Shown here piece by piece: positions 11,147-23,800 of a stretch of DNA of 64,000 bases. The DNA lies in assembly GCA_023053575.1 (NCBI GenBank), contig JAKZAP010000001.1:9502849-9566848 (forward strand), read 5' to 3'. Each line of letters starts with the position of its first letter. Position 1 is the stretch's first letter. The notes under the pieces are model-generated. The model saw nothing but the letters and a program-made list of their open reading frames with translations, was not told the origin of the DNA and searched no databases. The DNA comes from Branchinecta lynchi (lineage: Eukaryota > Arthropoda > Branchiopoda > Anostraca > Branchinectidae). The position numbers were made by a program, and so were the translations under genes.

Positions 11147-11290
11147 CCTTAGATGATATATTTTAGGGTTCAGACTGGATCCGAACACGATGGGGAGGGG
11201 TACGGGGTACCGGAATTTCCGAAAAAATGCTCATATTGATTTGGCCCGTCATATTGACTCATATTGATTTGGGCCCGTCTCGAATACATA

Positions 11291-11700
11291 CAAAGATACG
11301 ACAATATTAGAGCTTGATTTGCTGGCCTAGAAGAGGCAGACACTTGTGTAGGCCTAGCTAAACTACAACGGGATAGAATAAACTACATAATAAATAAAAT
11401 AAAGACAAGGTGATCATCAAGAGGTGACTGAATGCACTAAAATAGGTGCAATTACGAACGGATAGGGATTTCTATTGTTGGTAAAACGAATATTTCGATG
11501 TTGCCAATAAGCTAATGTTTATACCAAACCACTATGTAATTGAAACTAATTACTGCGTCAGCTTTGATCACTTCGCCTATCTGCGAACTGTAGCGAGAAT
11601 TCCAGAGGCCTAATTTAAAATTAATGCTTGCCTTTGAAACTCGCACTGATGGCATTGCAATGATTGTCAGTCATCCACTTACTAAAGTAGGGTAGTCGGA
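11291..11700. other. Spacer upstream of the chitin deacetylase promoter
   Basis: Between the R2 field and the TATA box there is no gene or clear repeat. It should contain proximal regulatory DNA of the downstream gene, but no specific binding site can be defended from sequence alone. Confidence 0.4.
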
Positions 11701-11704
11701 CGGC

Positions 11705-11740
11705 TATATAGCGAGGCAGCGCCATGATGCGACCGTCAGT
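11705..11740 (+). promoter_or_regulatory. Core promoter of chitin deacetylase: TATA box plus initiator
   Basis: TATATA lies at 11705-11710 and GTCAGTG at 11735-11741. The initiator adenine (11738) is 33 bases after the first T of the TATA box, the normal metazoan spacing. TCAGTG fits the arthropod initiator consensus. The start codon follows 22 bases later at 11760, giving a very short 5' UTR. An ATG at 11724 lies upstream of the inferred start site and would not be transcribed. Confidence 0.65.
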
Positions 11741-11759
11741 GGATCACAGTGTCTTGATC

Positions 11760-11838
11760 ATGAGAGAGGATAAAAGACGTGGAACAGAATTTCTGATAGT
11801 TGGATTGATTTTTGTGTCATGTTTTGCGCTATCACAAG
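11760..11838 (+). CDS. CDA exon 1: signal peptide
   Basis: The ATG at 11760 opens a basic n-region (MREDKRRG) followed by a hydrophobic core ([15 protein letters not shown]), a standard secretion signal. Donor CAAG|GTAACT. The exon ends one base into a codon. Intron 1 is 3.1 kb, and beyond a short CCTA microsatellite near 12200 I recognise nothing in it. Confidence 0.85.
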
Positions 11839-14800
11839 GTAACTTTTAGACATTTTCTCGTGTCTTGTTTTATCTTAACATTTACATCAACCACATGTCA
11901 AGTCGGATTCCCAAAGGAAATCTCTTCTGTAGCAGTTCAAAAAGTCACTTGGCGGGAATGGAAACGGTAAACGCCCCTGAATTCAGTTTGTGTGGCATTG
12001 TGTTTAGTGTTCAAGTTTAATTGTTTGTTATTTAAGTCATGCGTTAGGTGGATAATTGTCAATTCTTGTGTTTAGTTATTTATTTATTAGATACAAGTAA
12101 TCTTAATAAATTGCAGCTAAAGTCCTTGGGACTTTGTTTTTGCTGCAATAAGATATTAGTAATATTATTTTATTTTCAATGTTTTTGTTAAAAATAAAAA
12201 CCTACCTACCTACCTAAAATAAAAGTGCTTGCCATCGGGCCATCGAGTGTTCCTCGTAGCCACATTGGCTCCTTCATAGCCTACTTTTTCACATTGATAT
12301 TTCAAACATAAACTTAATAGTGCACGTGATAGCTTGCCTAAACTCGACCGACGTATGAACTAATTTTGTTTAATGAGATGGTAGGGGAACCGTTGAAGAA
12401 AACTAGTATTTAGCATTTGCTAAAAAATTGTTGTAGCGATATTTCGGTCTTTCTTGGCAAGGGTCCTCTTCGGGCTCAAACTAGAAAATCGAACCTGCGA
12501 TACAATAAATGGCATTTCTATCAAACATAGATATCATATTTTGGGGAGTTATTTATTCGGAATTGCTGAAGGCAGGGGCGTCGCTAGCCAAACTCGAGAG
12601 GGGGGTGGCAGGGTGCCTGCCGGCCTCCCTTCGCCCTTTTCAGTTTTTCGTCGCAATACATGCAAGCGTTGGATACTGAAGAAGCCTAGTGGTATCTCCA
12701 GGCTAAGGAGCGGTTTGAAGGGCGTGGGAGGTGACTACCTCAAAATATACGACTGGTGGATGTCCGGCAAGGCTCAAGAGTCACACCAGTTGGAAACAAT
12801 ACCAAGAAATACAGCATCGCGTGCGGGAAATTTTGCGAATTTAAAGAAACTTAAAGGACCTGTCTTACCTATAACACTAATTCAACCTACTTCCAGGTCA
12901 GTCCATATCTTTCTAAACCCGAAGACCCCAATTTCGTATGGTACATTCTAACCCCTCTAAGAAAACCACGCTACCTTCGATGTATATCACGCTGTCGTAA
13001 ACAGTGCGAGGGGTCCTTTAAAGTGAAGGTCATTCGTAATAATAGGAATTCACTTCAAAAATAGCCCGGCCCGCAACAGCTACTAATGACTGTATGACAG
13101 ACAGAATGAAAATGAGCGAAAATGAGTATAGAGAAAATGAGTATAGCTTTTGCCGGACAAGATTTTAATGTGACCCAAGCCCCGAAATTCCAAGCCTAAA
13201 CCCAAATGATATGACGCGAGCTCCCATAAACAGGGCCTACGACGAAAGGTGCCGCAGGCAGATTTGTGGAATCCTGTGTGATCAGAATACGTCCTTTTGC
13301 ATCCCAAATTAAAGTAACGGACACTTCGGAAACGGGTCTGACCGAATGTCTTTGTTCACGACGAATCGAGAAAAATGTGAGGCATTTAGCTGGAAGTTGG
13401 TAATGTGCTTCAGTTGGACACTTGCCAAAAAAGAAATAGGCTTCTGGTCATCCAGAAAAGAAACTTGGCACAGGGAAGACTTGTTCTGAATTTCCAGTTA
13501 AAAAACAAAATAAATATCATATGACACGTTGCAATAATCAGGCCGGTCATTACATCTTCTCTCATTGCTCACGAAGCCCATTTATTTTTAGACGTTGGAC
13601 TGGAGGAAAATATTTTATCATGAAGCAAAATCATCCTGATTTTTACTTGAATCGAGAGATATTGGTACATAACACATCTTGTTAAAACTTGGGTTAAAAC
13701 TGTGCGCCACAGGGTGTAATTCGTCATTTGACAACTGTCTTCTGCCGATCTTGGAAGCTCAAATCTGACAATCATGTTTCTCATTTTGCAAAAATATGAT
13801 TAAAAAATCACTTCGTATCCGAACGACCAGAAATAGTCCGGTTCTTCATCTTAATCTGACACGCTAGAAACATGCGCCTGAGAATCCAATTCCCGAAGTC
13901 TCAACCGCTCGAGAATCCGAAACAGCCTAGGTCTAGGCTGGACGTCTACTCAGTTTCTTGGTAGCTGTGAACTAGCCTTACTGACTTTTCAGGGCGTACT
14001 GCCAGACCCCTATTTAGCTTTCTTGGGTGAGCTCCCATTTTAGGCGAATTCTTACCAGCGCCCACTTAAAGTAAAGTTTTTTAAAGCCTTTTTTTTCTTC
14101 GGGGGAGGGGGGGGGGCTGTTTTTGCTGATCTTTTAGATTGTTGACATAAAAGAGGTTCTCCCACATCATGATTAAATGAGTAATATCACAAGTATTCTA
14201 GCACTTGCAACGTCTAGAAACCCCCAACCCAAGATGAAGCCACGACTCGATCCGACCGCTGGGTCATCTAGCAGTGCGGGTCGAAAGCGCCCGACATGGG
14301 GAGGATGGAGTCATAGTTTGACTTTGGATCTAACAAAATGTTTTTATTGTAGCAGGCATATGGAAAATGTGTAGAAAAATTAAACTAATTATTTGCATTA
14401 TCGATTTCTTTAAGTATTTTGTTTTCTGTTTCTTCTTGTTAATTCCCGTAAGTCCAAAGAATTAAGGATGTAAACTAGATCACAATAAACAAACGCCGTA
14501 AACTATACTAAATTCATTATAGTGATTCCTTGAAGGTTCTGAAATTGAGCTATATAATATTCAGCTTCCGAGATAAAAAAAAAATGTCAAACTAGCCGAT
14601 GATTTCTTCTTCCGACACATCTAAACGTCCACATGTTGATATACTTAGTTGTTTTGATCCTCTTACACGCCACTCGATCTTCTCAAAGGTTTTAGTAATC
14701 TTTTGATCAGCGCCAGGAGATCAATGAATAGTTAATTAGCAATGGTGGATTGGCGTTCAGGAGTGAACTATGTTCAAGTAATTTGTGGATAACGTTGGCT

Positions 14801-17800
14801 ACCTTGAGGATTTTGGGGGAAACAAAGGTAAAGTGTGTTTATAAAAATCCGACCCATCGAAAAATGATAGTCTCCCACCCTTCTCGGCCCACATGAATCA
14901 AAGACTTTTACTTACATCAGTATACACTACAAGACAGGAAAACCAACATTTCTTCCGTTTCAGCTAAAGTTTCGCCTGATCACCCACTACTGCGGAACAG
15001 AAGAGCGTTGCCCAGCAACAAAGTAAAGTGCTTCGACAATGGAAAGTTCTACAGAAACCCTGACAGGTACTGTGGTCTCACCTCAATACTGATCGTAGTG
15101 GAGCGACGTTCATTAAGCTCAAAGCCCAATCGAAATTTGAATGTAAAACTGTCTGAAAATACCTGATTTACGTCGTATGTTAGATGTGTTTATAGATAAT
15201 ATTTGGCTGGGATAGGATTGGGGCCAGGTGAATTGTGGCTTAAGCTGCTTCACAACTTCCTGGATTTCTGTAAGAGGTTGGTATATATAAAGTTGTGTAC
15301 ATAGCTTCGTTGCTATCAAATGTAAATTTAAGAAAAACACGACCCCGTGACATGGAGTGCCAGAGATATGCCGCTTACTACGAAAATTCTCTGAAGGTTC
15401 GGGAGATGGATATTTAGCAAGCTGAATAAATCAGGGATCTTGAACACGGTTCAAAAACCGTTGCCGAGTCTCTAACCCTTTGGCAACCATCTGTCACTCC
15501 TTTGATATTTTCAAACTCCTCACATTAGCGTCATGAATCATAAGCCCATAATTGGTAAGGCCAAATTTATGAGATTACGAATATTCTGGATGTCTTCTTT
15601 AGTTTTATTATATTTCTTGGTCGAAACGTGCTGCTATTTAAATTGGGGGTTGTCGGCAAAACGTCCCCATTCGAAACGTCCCCGGTGAAACATCCCCCAT
15701 GACAAAAAGTCCCCACGACAAAACGTCCCTGTGGCGAAACGTCCTTGCGCGATCAAAACGTCCCCTGGTGAAACGTCCCCATGACGAAACGTCCCCGGCT
15801 ATGGAATTTCTTTTTTCTCGCTGAGGGATAGCTAGCTTGATGCTACCGGCTTTAGCCATTTCTTAAAGAAAGCGCAAAGATTTAGTAATTTTCGTTTTAT
15901 CTTTTATTTAAGTGGTTTATTTTGTGTGTTAGGTTACGCTGCGATATAACTGATGGATCTCTCTTTTGTTCGATATTTAATTTGGTGGTATTTATTATTA
16001 AAAGATTTTATTAAAGGATGAAACCGTTTCCTCGCTACCCATGTCAGTTTATCCAGCATAACGGCACTACGCTTATTTTTGCGCTTTCCTTGATTGACTC
16101 TCTTTGAGCCACAGCGGGCTTCCGCTTTCTATGAAGAGCATATTGGTGCTCCTCAGATTGTGCATCTTGCTTCAAACGACCTAGAAACTGATCAGTTACG
16201 AGTCAATTCCAAGGGAAATTACACTACATATTTTAACTGAAAACAATACATTTATGAAACAATCGGTTCTATGTCCGATCTTTCCTGCTTATAAGGAAAG
16301 TTCCCACGTCTGTTATATACACTCAGAAGTTAATTTACCTCGATTATGCACCTGAAGATCAAGGCAAACTTAAAATCTATGCTTGGGGACGTTTCGCCAC
16401 GGGGACGTTTTGTCACGGGGACGTTTTCTCACGGGAACGTTTTGACAGGGGACGTTTTCTATAGTGACGTTTTGTCACGGGGAAGTTAAGTCGGTAAGCC
16501 AAATTGGGAATGTTTCATGGCTGAAATGGGCATAAGAAGCGATCTTTCTTAAGGGGATGCTCAGGTTATTTTGTCCTTACTGCCTATAAACGGCAAAGGA
16601 GAAAACAAAACAGATGTATTATTTTGAACTGATGTCCGTCTCCCTCACACTTGATTTTTTGCTTGATTCTTTTATTTATTTCAGGGCGAAAGAAAAAATG
16701 TGGAGCAACACAGAATGTGGCAAATATTATCTGTGCATTGGTAAGTCAAATTTTCTCACAAAGTCAATAAAGCACAAAAGCTGTGCTGGGAAAAGCATCG
16801 CGAAACCAAAGTGTGGTGGTGTCTGATAACATGGAAAAGTCATTGCTGCTGTGGAAAACCACTTACAGGTCGGCACTGGTTAAACCTTGGTTTTTACTTG
16901 TACTTTAGATATAACATATGCTGAAATAAAGTCCTTCGTTCATTCACCCGGCAAGAACGTGTCACTAGCCTTAAATGAACGTGCTGTTCAGACCAAATTC
17001 AAACTCAACTTAAAAAAAAAAACACACGCGACTGAAAGGTTATTAATTTTATCGTCGTTAAATGATAAAATTAGAGTCATAAAAAACATCTTTACATAGA
17101 AATTGATATGCTCTATTCCTCCACCAGTGGTTCCATCTACTTATTTTTCAGATGGTGAGGTCTTCGCCTTCAAATGTTCCACAGGCCTGCTGTTCGACAT
17201 CACTCGCCAAATCTGCGACTTCAAAGCCAAAGTCCCAAACTGCGATGTAAATTCAGGTATGATTAGTCCGCACGCTCAGACACCGTTTCGAACATAAATT
17301 TTGGGGAAATCGCAATCACTGTCTGAGCTACGGTGGCAGACCCCCCCCCCCCCTCCCGTACACCCAGTGGAACGAAGGTATTTTAGATAGTCCTTCAGCC
17401 CAAAGCTCCCTTTGAGCGGCTTGAGCCTGAAGAAGACCCTTGTCAAGAAGGGTCGAAATATAGCTCTAATAAAACGCAGCTGACTTATCCGTTTTGTACC
17501 GTCAAATATGAAGGTATTTTGTTCGAAAATCTCGACTCAGGGCTCAAAACCTGACGAATCGTTACCAACAACATTTCCTTTCGCGAAAATCCCGAAAAAA
17601 ATGACAAAAAAATAACGCACGTATATGCACTGCCTTCAGGTGGCTAATCCCTTTGGTCCCCATCTGGATGCGGTTTGGAGACGCCCATAATTCTAATCCC
17701 CACCATGAATATGGTAATAAATAATCAGCAATGTAATACGTGTGGCTTCTGAATATAGCATGCAATATATGCATCTTTTCAGATCTTTTCGACATCGCAT

Positions 17801-20800
17801 TTCGTATTCTTTACTGGTTACTGGTTTACCTGAAATCTTTACTGGTAGCAATCAATCAATCAAGTTTAATCCAAATACCTAAAAGCTAGGAGAGGAATAC
17901 AAATTTAAATTTGCATAGGTATCGACAATTAACCACAAGACAGGATAGTTTTGTATCAAGCAGAAGCTGAAGATTGGACCAACTCTTGATAAGTCCTTTA
18001 ATTGTAATATTACGACTACATTCGTGATGAATTGGTCTCGATTCGCGCCAGCCTTTGGCATGACTAGTCTGCTTTCTTCGCTCTCATTATTAGTATTTTA
18101 ATTGTGATTTACAACGTGACATGTCACCGATGGATAAGTAAACCGCAAAATCGTGCTACATTTCATATAAACAAGACGTACATAATTGTTTCCTGCGCAC
18201 AGATGGTCGAGTCTTAGACAACTTGGTGAAACTTGAAAGTGAGCTCTTCTGACGGTTGGAAGTGGCTTATGAGAGCTTCAACAGCTATTCACAGCGGAAG
18301 CCCAAGGTTTTGAATTCCCAAACACAAGTAAGAGATTGCAACAAATTGTCCAAGTATGACGCGACAAATTCGGTCAGCTAATTGCGCGGTCCGATGATCA
18401 GGCCAATGGTCAGGCGGTTGTCGACTGGAATTCTTGCCAAGATTTCCGGCATCATCATCAGTTATATACGAAAAAGTTGGGGTTTTCAAACTTCGTGATG
18501 AAAGTGCAGAAAATTCAGAGAGGAAATATCTTTCCTCGCAGCCTCGCACCATTCCTTCCCAAGCCTGGCGTTGCCACCTAGTGAAGCACAAAACAGAGGT
18601 GGTGTAGATCCGCTGATCCTGAAACTCGTCACGATCTAGAGCGTTTTCCCTTTCCAGATCGCAGGTGTGTCTCACAAGGCAATTATTTGACACAAGTTTT
18701 GCTCTCATTTACGGATTCGTCCCAAATCACGCATGGGCAATCCTTGTCAATGAGCTCTGGTGCACTTTCAAACTCTGACTTTAGGACACATTGGGACAGA
18801 AAGTATTCATAGGTAGATTAATTGGGAACTAGTACATCTTTTTGAACTCTGGGAAGGACACGTTCTTACTTAAATTACTTTCAGAGGCGTCAGCTCCTAA
18901 GCCAATTCTCAGCACGCTGGAAGACCCGGTATGTCCACGAGGAGAACACGCTTGCTCGGACGGTACCTGCATGCCCAGCGACCTCTTCTGCGACGGGCAT
19001 CCGGACTGCTCGGACGGATCCGACGAAGGCTGGTGCGGTAAGTCCTATGATCATTGACCAGCCCCAGGCAGCGATTAGGCTATCGTGGTAAATAACTGTC
19101 AAGGTATAAGAATAACTGATGTCCGTACACAACCTGTAAGTGTGACGTGTGTCTACTACTAAGTGTACTGTACGCCGTCGGATATACGTCTTACCACATA
19201 GTAAATCATATTTGCGGCCTTACAGACCCTGCAGCAACAAGCGACAAGCTTCGCGACAATTTGGTTTGAGAGCGTAGCTTAGCACGACTGAAAACCTGCA
19301 TCATTTTAATAGTTTGTATCTCAGTGAACGCTACGAAATTACAGCCGGCCTAGCAAGTCTAGCGCCCACCTTTATTTTGAAATTGTGCTTGTGTATTATC
19401 TTTAGTACTCAGTTCAAGCATCAGTTTAATCGCACACGGAACGTAGATTCGCAATCACTTAGGCGAATTCGGCGTCGCTAGCGGACAAATTCTCGCTGCG
19501 CCGTTTCTATTCTGAGTTGAATTGGCCCCGCTTCGCACCGAGGAAAAGATTCGTGTTCTGTGGGCACCAAGCTTTAAATGAAGATTGGTTGCGCAGCGCG
19601 GGCCATTGTAGAGTAATATAGGCGAGCTTGAACCATCTAGTAGGGAAAACAAATAAATAATAGAATAGAGCCTGGTTTAGTCCTTCTAGAAACCATGTAA
19701 GGCACAAAACACAATCGGGCGCAAAGAGCAAGCAATCAAATGGATTCAGAAACCAAGGATCCATCGACTCACTAAACCCCTGGTGTTAGTAGCCACAACT
19801 AATAACCCCGGCATTTCAGATTCCGACCACGACCCGAATGCTGCGCCTCGCTGCGACTATCGAAACTGCACACTTCCTAACTGTTTCTGCTCAGTTGATG
19901 GAACCCTCATACCCGGAAACCTCGAGCCCAATCAAGTCCCACAGATGGTTGTTATCACCTTTGACGACGCAGTCAACTCTGAAAACTGGGACTTATACAC
20001 CAACAAGCTCTTCACGCCAGAAAGAAAGAACCCGAACGGATGCCCGATTCACGCAACCTTCTACATTTCTCACGAATACAACAATTATCAATACACGCAA
20101 AAGCTTTGGAATGTCGGACACGAGATTGCAGTCCACTCAATAACGTAAGTCGGCGAGGGCCGCTTGAGCTTTTCTTAAAGCACACAGGGCGTCATTTTTT
20201 TTATCTTTATGATTTTTTCTTGTCCTTTTGCTTATCTTCATATGAACGTCACTGGTTAACTCACAAGTTACGTTTCCAACTAACCCAAGAGCGTGTTCCA
20301 CCCTACTTATTGTAGCTACTACGCATCGGCATGCGTTGTTACCATGTTGTTACCATGTTGTTTACCATCGTTGTTACCATGGTTACAGCGCTCTCGAGCT
20401 CTTGGCGTCAAGGCTGGAACGCATTTTTCTATTTTCGGAAAAATATCGTGCCATGGGTAGTCGCGCTAATCAGGTCACAGAGATCGTTGTTACCATGGTT
20501 ACAGCGCTCTCGATCGTGGTAAGCAAATAGTTACTATTTCGAGACGGTTGGAACGGTCAGCGTACAGCGTAGTAACTTTTCACGACGTTTGAACGATAAA
20601 TAGTTACTGTTGTTTGAAGGGTGGAACACGCTTTAAGTAGAGGTCTTCCCTATTGTTCTAATAACGTTTGTGGGGGTCTTAGGCGGGAAGTTCATACACG
20701 TGTGATCAAGGCGGTGATTTTTTTTAGACTTATACTGCTCAATGGGTGCTGACCAAAAATTGTCCGTTTCTATTTACCCGACTACACATTTTTTTGGTAA

Positions 20801-23800
20801 AGTTTGTGAAGACTTGTATTCTAAAATGGCTAATCGAACTATCACAGTTGTTTTCACTTCTTTCCTCTTCGTTTTTGATGTCTGAAAACTAGCAATATAA
20901 TATTGTCAATTCATGCGTATGGCTTATAGAGTAATATTTTTCTAATCTTGCTTTCACTTTTGACCTTATCGGCTTTCAGATCAGCGTTCGATCCTGATAC
21001 GGACAAAACAAAATGTGAACGGTAAGAAGACCAGAGCAAAATAACACAAGGGAATAGCGCCAAGACCTGACAAATTGACACACATTCTAATAGCAGTGCT
21101 AATAGCACCACTAGCGATAGAGAACGTCTCTACGGCAACCCATTCAGCCGTTCATCAACGCTGGCTCCGATAACTTCATATCCTGAACACAGTAAAAAAA
21201 GGTATAGCCTTCATTGTTTCCTTGGTTTTGTGCCGACCGTAACTTTGCTTTACTAGAAATTTCTAAACCCGCAAGCTTGCCTCGCTATAAACGCCGCAAG
21301 TGCAATGGGCATGGAAAGCGTAGGTCTTGGCGCTCAGTGTTATCTTCCTGTGAATAAGACAGACTGATGCGACCCCGGGCAGAGTTCAATTCAATTCAAT
21401 CTATTTGAATTTAATTTCAAAATACTTTCCACGGACATGCCGAATAGCAGTATTGTTGTCAATGGCCTATACAATAAATCACAATCGTCAATTTGACCAT
21501 AACTATGACAGTTAAAACTCAAACTTTCGTACATTCAAGGTCATATTCACAATTCGTCATGGGCATTAAAAAAACTTGACGAACGAAGTTATGAAACTAC
21601 GCTCGTATCGCGAGTGAGAAACCCTTGTTGGTGCAAGGTGTGGTACCATCTCAGCCACAGCTGGACGAACTCGTGTAGGTTGATGTTCTGGTGGGATGAT
21701 ATCTCAGTGGATGGGGTTCGCTAGGATACTTTTACCAAATTTAAGGGACAACTTAAGACGGCGGGTGGATAGGGTTTCTAGTTTAAATTCTTGGAGGAGG
21801 CTTGGGTATGGGGCTTTGGGGGATTTTGAAATTACAAGCAAGGCTCGGTACTGGATTCTCTCAGAGCAAAATAACAATAAATGCCGCAAGCGTAGTGGGC
21901 GGCGCAACAAATATGGCCCGTTTGCAAAGAATGAAAAGCATAGGTCTTGGCGCTACTCCCTAGTGTTATTTTGCTCTGATCCCGGATAGCAAATAAATTA
22001 TGTGGAAATGAGAGTTTGGTGACCAAAAATACACAGGCGGAGTGGAGGCAAAGAAATAGGTATACTGAATGGTATAGCTGTTTTAAACGATATCGAGCAT
22101 TGGATAGTTTCTTTTTCAGCCGTTCTCGAATTTCAAAAATTAGCACAACCCTTTTAACCTTATTCTGAACGTTCAGGTTTGGTGAAAAGCCAGGTGGTTT
22201 GCAAAATCAGTTTTCCAAACCAACAGCTGTGAAGACGTGTGTCTACAGGGGAAAAACTCGAATGTGGTTAGGAATCGTGCTCCACAGCAGTGCAGGACCA
22301 TAAATAGATGTCGGGCTCGCTCTTCGCCCTTCGTAGTTGACAATGTATCGTAAGAAATTTAAAGTTTCGTCCTAAACCAATGACTACGGTAGAGCAGAAG
22401 AAAAGAAAACAAGGACGTATATAGGCTAGAATTAGGGAAGAAGACTGAAGAGTAATCTAAGCATAAGCCTGCGTCGATATTCCGAGTTAAATAACGATGA
22501 GCATGGAGAATAGCATCTTAGAGAGCCACACATTTTTCAATGAGTTTCCGCTTTTTTGTGTTCCCTCAAAGCCAACCCAATTCGAACAGACCGTCTTTTC
22601 CCATGACAATTTTTCACTTACAAGCACTCGTATCAGATATGACTAAAGTATGGCTGTAGGATAAGCGTCGTCGGGCCCTGAAAGACAACTTATGATGCGA
22701 CTCTTCTCCTACAAAAAAAACTATTTCTAAACCCTTCCTTAATGTAGGCACCGATCCCCCGAGTCTTGGTGGATCCATAATGCTACCATTGAAGACTGGT
22801 TCGATGAGATGGTCGGACAGGCAAACATTCTCAATCGCTTCGGCGGAGTTCACATGGAGGATATTCGAGGTAAGTTGATCGGAAATCATTGCATGCCTTC
22901 TATCTAACTGGGATCCAACTAAGAACCAAAGAAATAGGTGAATCTCAGAACTAGCGAGGGTTCAGCTTTTAAATCTTGGCCTCTTCAAAGATACACTCAT
23001 GGATGAATGTAGTACCATAATGTTTGTTCCATCCAAGCCATATGCCACGGGTCCTAGAAAAAGAGGGCAAAAAAGATGCCATACATTTTTCAGCTATTTT
23101 AAGCTTATCCCGAAAGATGTCTCCGCTCTTTTTTTTCGTGCATGGTGCGTATGAACAGCACCACTCTGCAAAAAAAAGGATTTTAGTTTATCTCATTTTG
23201 AGGTAAAGCCACAGAGCTAGCCTATGTCAAGCCATCACATTATATCAATGTATTTTTCAGGGCTTAGAGTACCGTTCCTCCGAGTCGGCTGGAACAGACA
23301 GTTTCTGATGATGAAGGAATTTGGATTCGTCTACGACGCAAGCATGTCCGCCCCCTTCTCTGACCCTCCCCTTTGGCCCTACACTCTTGACTACAAAATG
23401 CCCCATCAGTGCGTCGGAACGGGCCAGCGTTGTCCCTCGCGCTCATTCCCAGGAGTCTGGGAAATGGTTATGAACCAGCTGGAAGTAGAGGTACGTAGAG
23501 AAGATGAAACAGAGTAGCAAAATCGTGAACTTCCATATCCCATGGTTCACAGAGACCGCGTTTACTGCGTTGCGTGTTTTCTCTGCCAAAAGAATGCGGC
23601 GCCGCGGAAGTCTGAAACTTTGGAACGCAAGAGAATGCCCTTGAGATACAGACGCATGCGTCGTGAGATTTTATCGTTTCGAAGCAGGATTCACATGCAG
23701 CGTCTTTAAGCCGAAACGTAGCCTTGTGCGAAACAGGAGTAAGAGCCCAGTGACACGATAGGTTCTGTTTTCGTCATCTAGTGCTTTCTCCTTAAAGTTT

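Larger units (their letters stand above)
8930..11290. repeat. G-rich interspersed repeat field (family R2), interrupted by a hAT element
   Basis: Diverged units of roughly 140-150 bp each contain a GTGGGGGGAGTGG-like G-rich core, then CTTTTGAACGGG, then ATGAAACTTGGCA. The same field occurs at 48050-49375. It reads like a decayed tandem array carried inside a larger mobile repeat, since at 48 kb it sits between two halves of R1. No unit is open for translation. Confidence 0.75.

Noticed and set aside
12454..12951. 165-codon plus-strand frame in CDA intron 1
   Set aside because: No domain pattern, no splice sites joining it to the gene, starts with a non-ATG codon and runs through repeat-like sequence.
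15657..15799. Tandem CGTCCCC units considered as a CRISPR-like array
   Set aside because: Units are contiguous, without unique spacers, and pair with an inverted array; eukaryotic context.
18289..18708. 139-codon minus-strand frame in CDA intron 4
   Set aside because: Composition is ordinary for chance translation, with no recognised motif and no repeat in the window.
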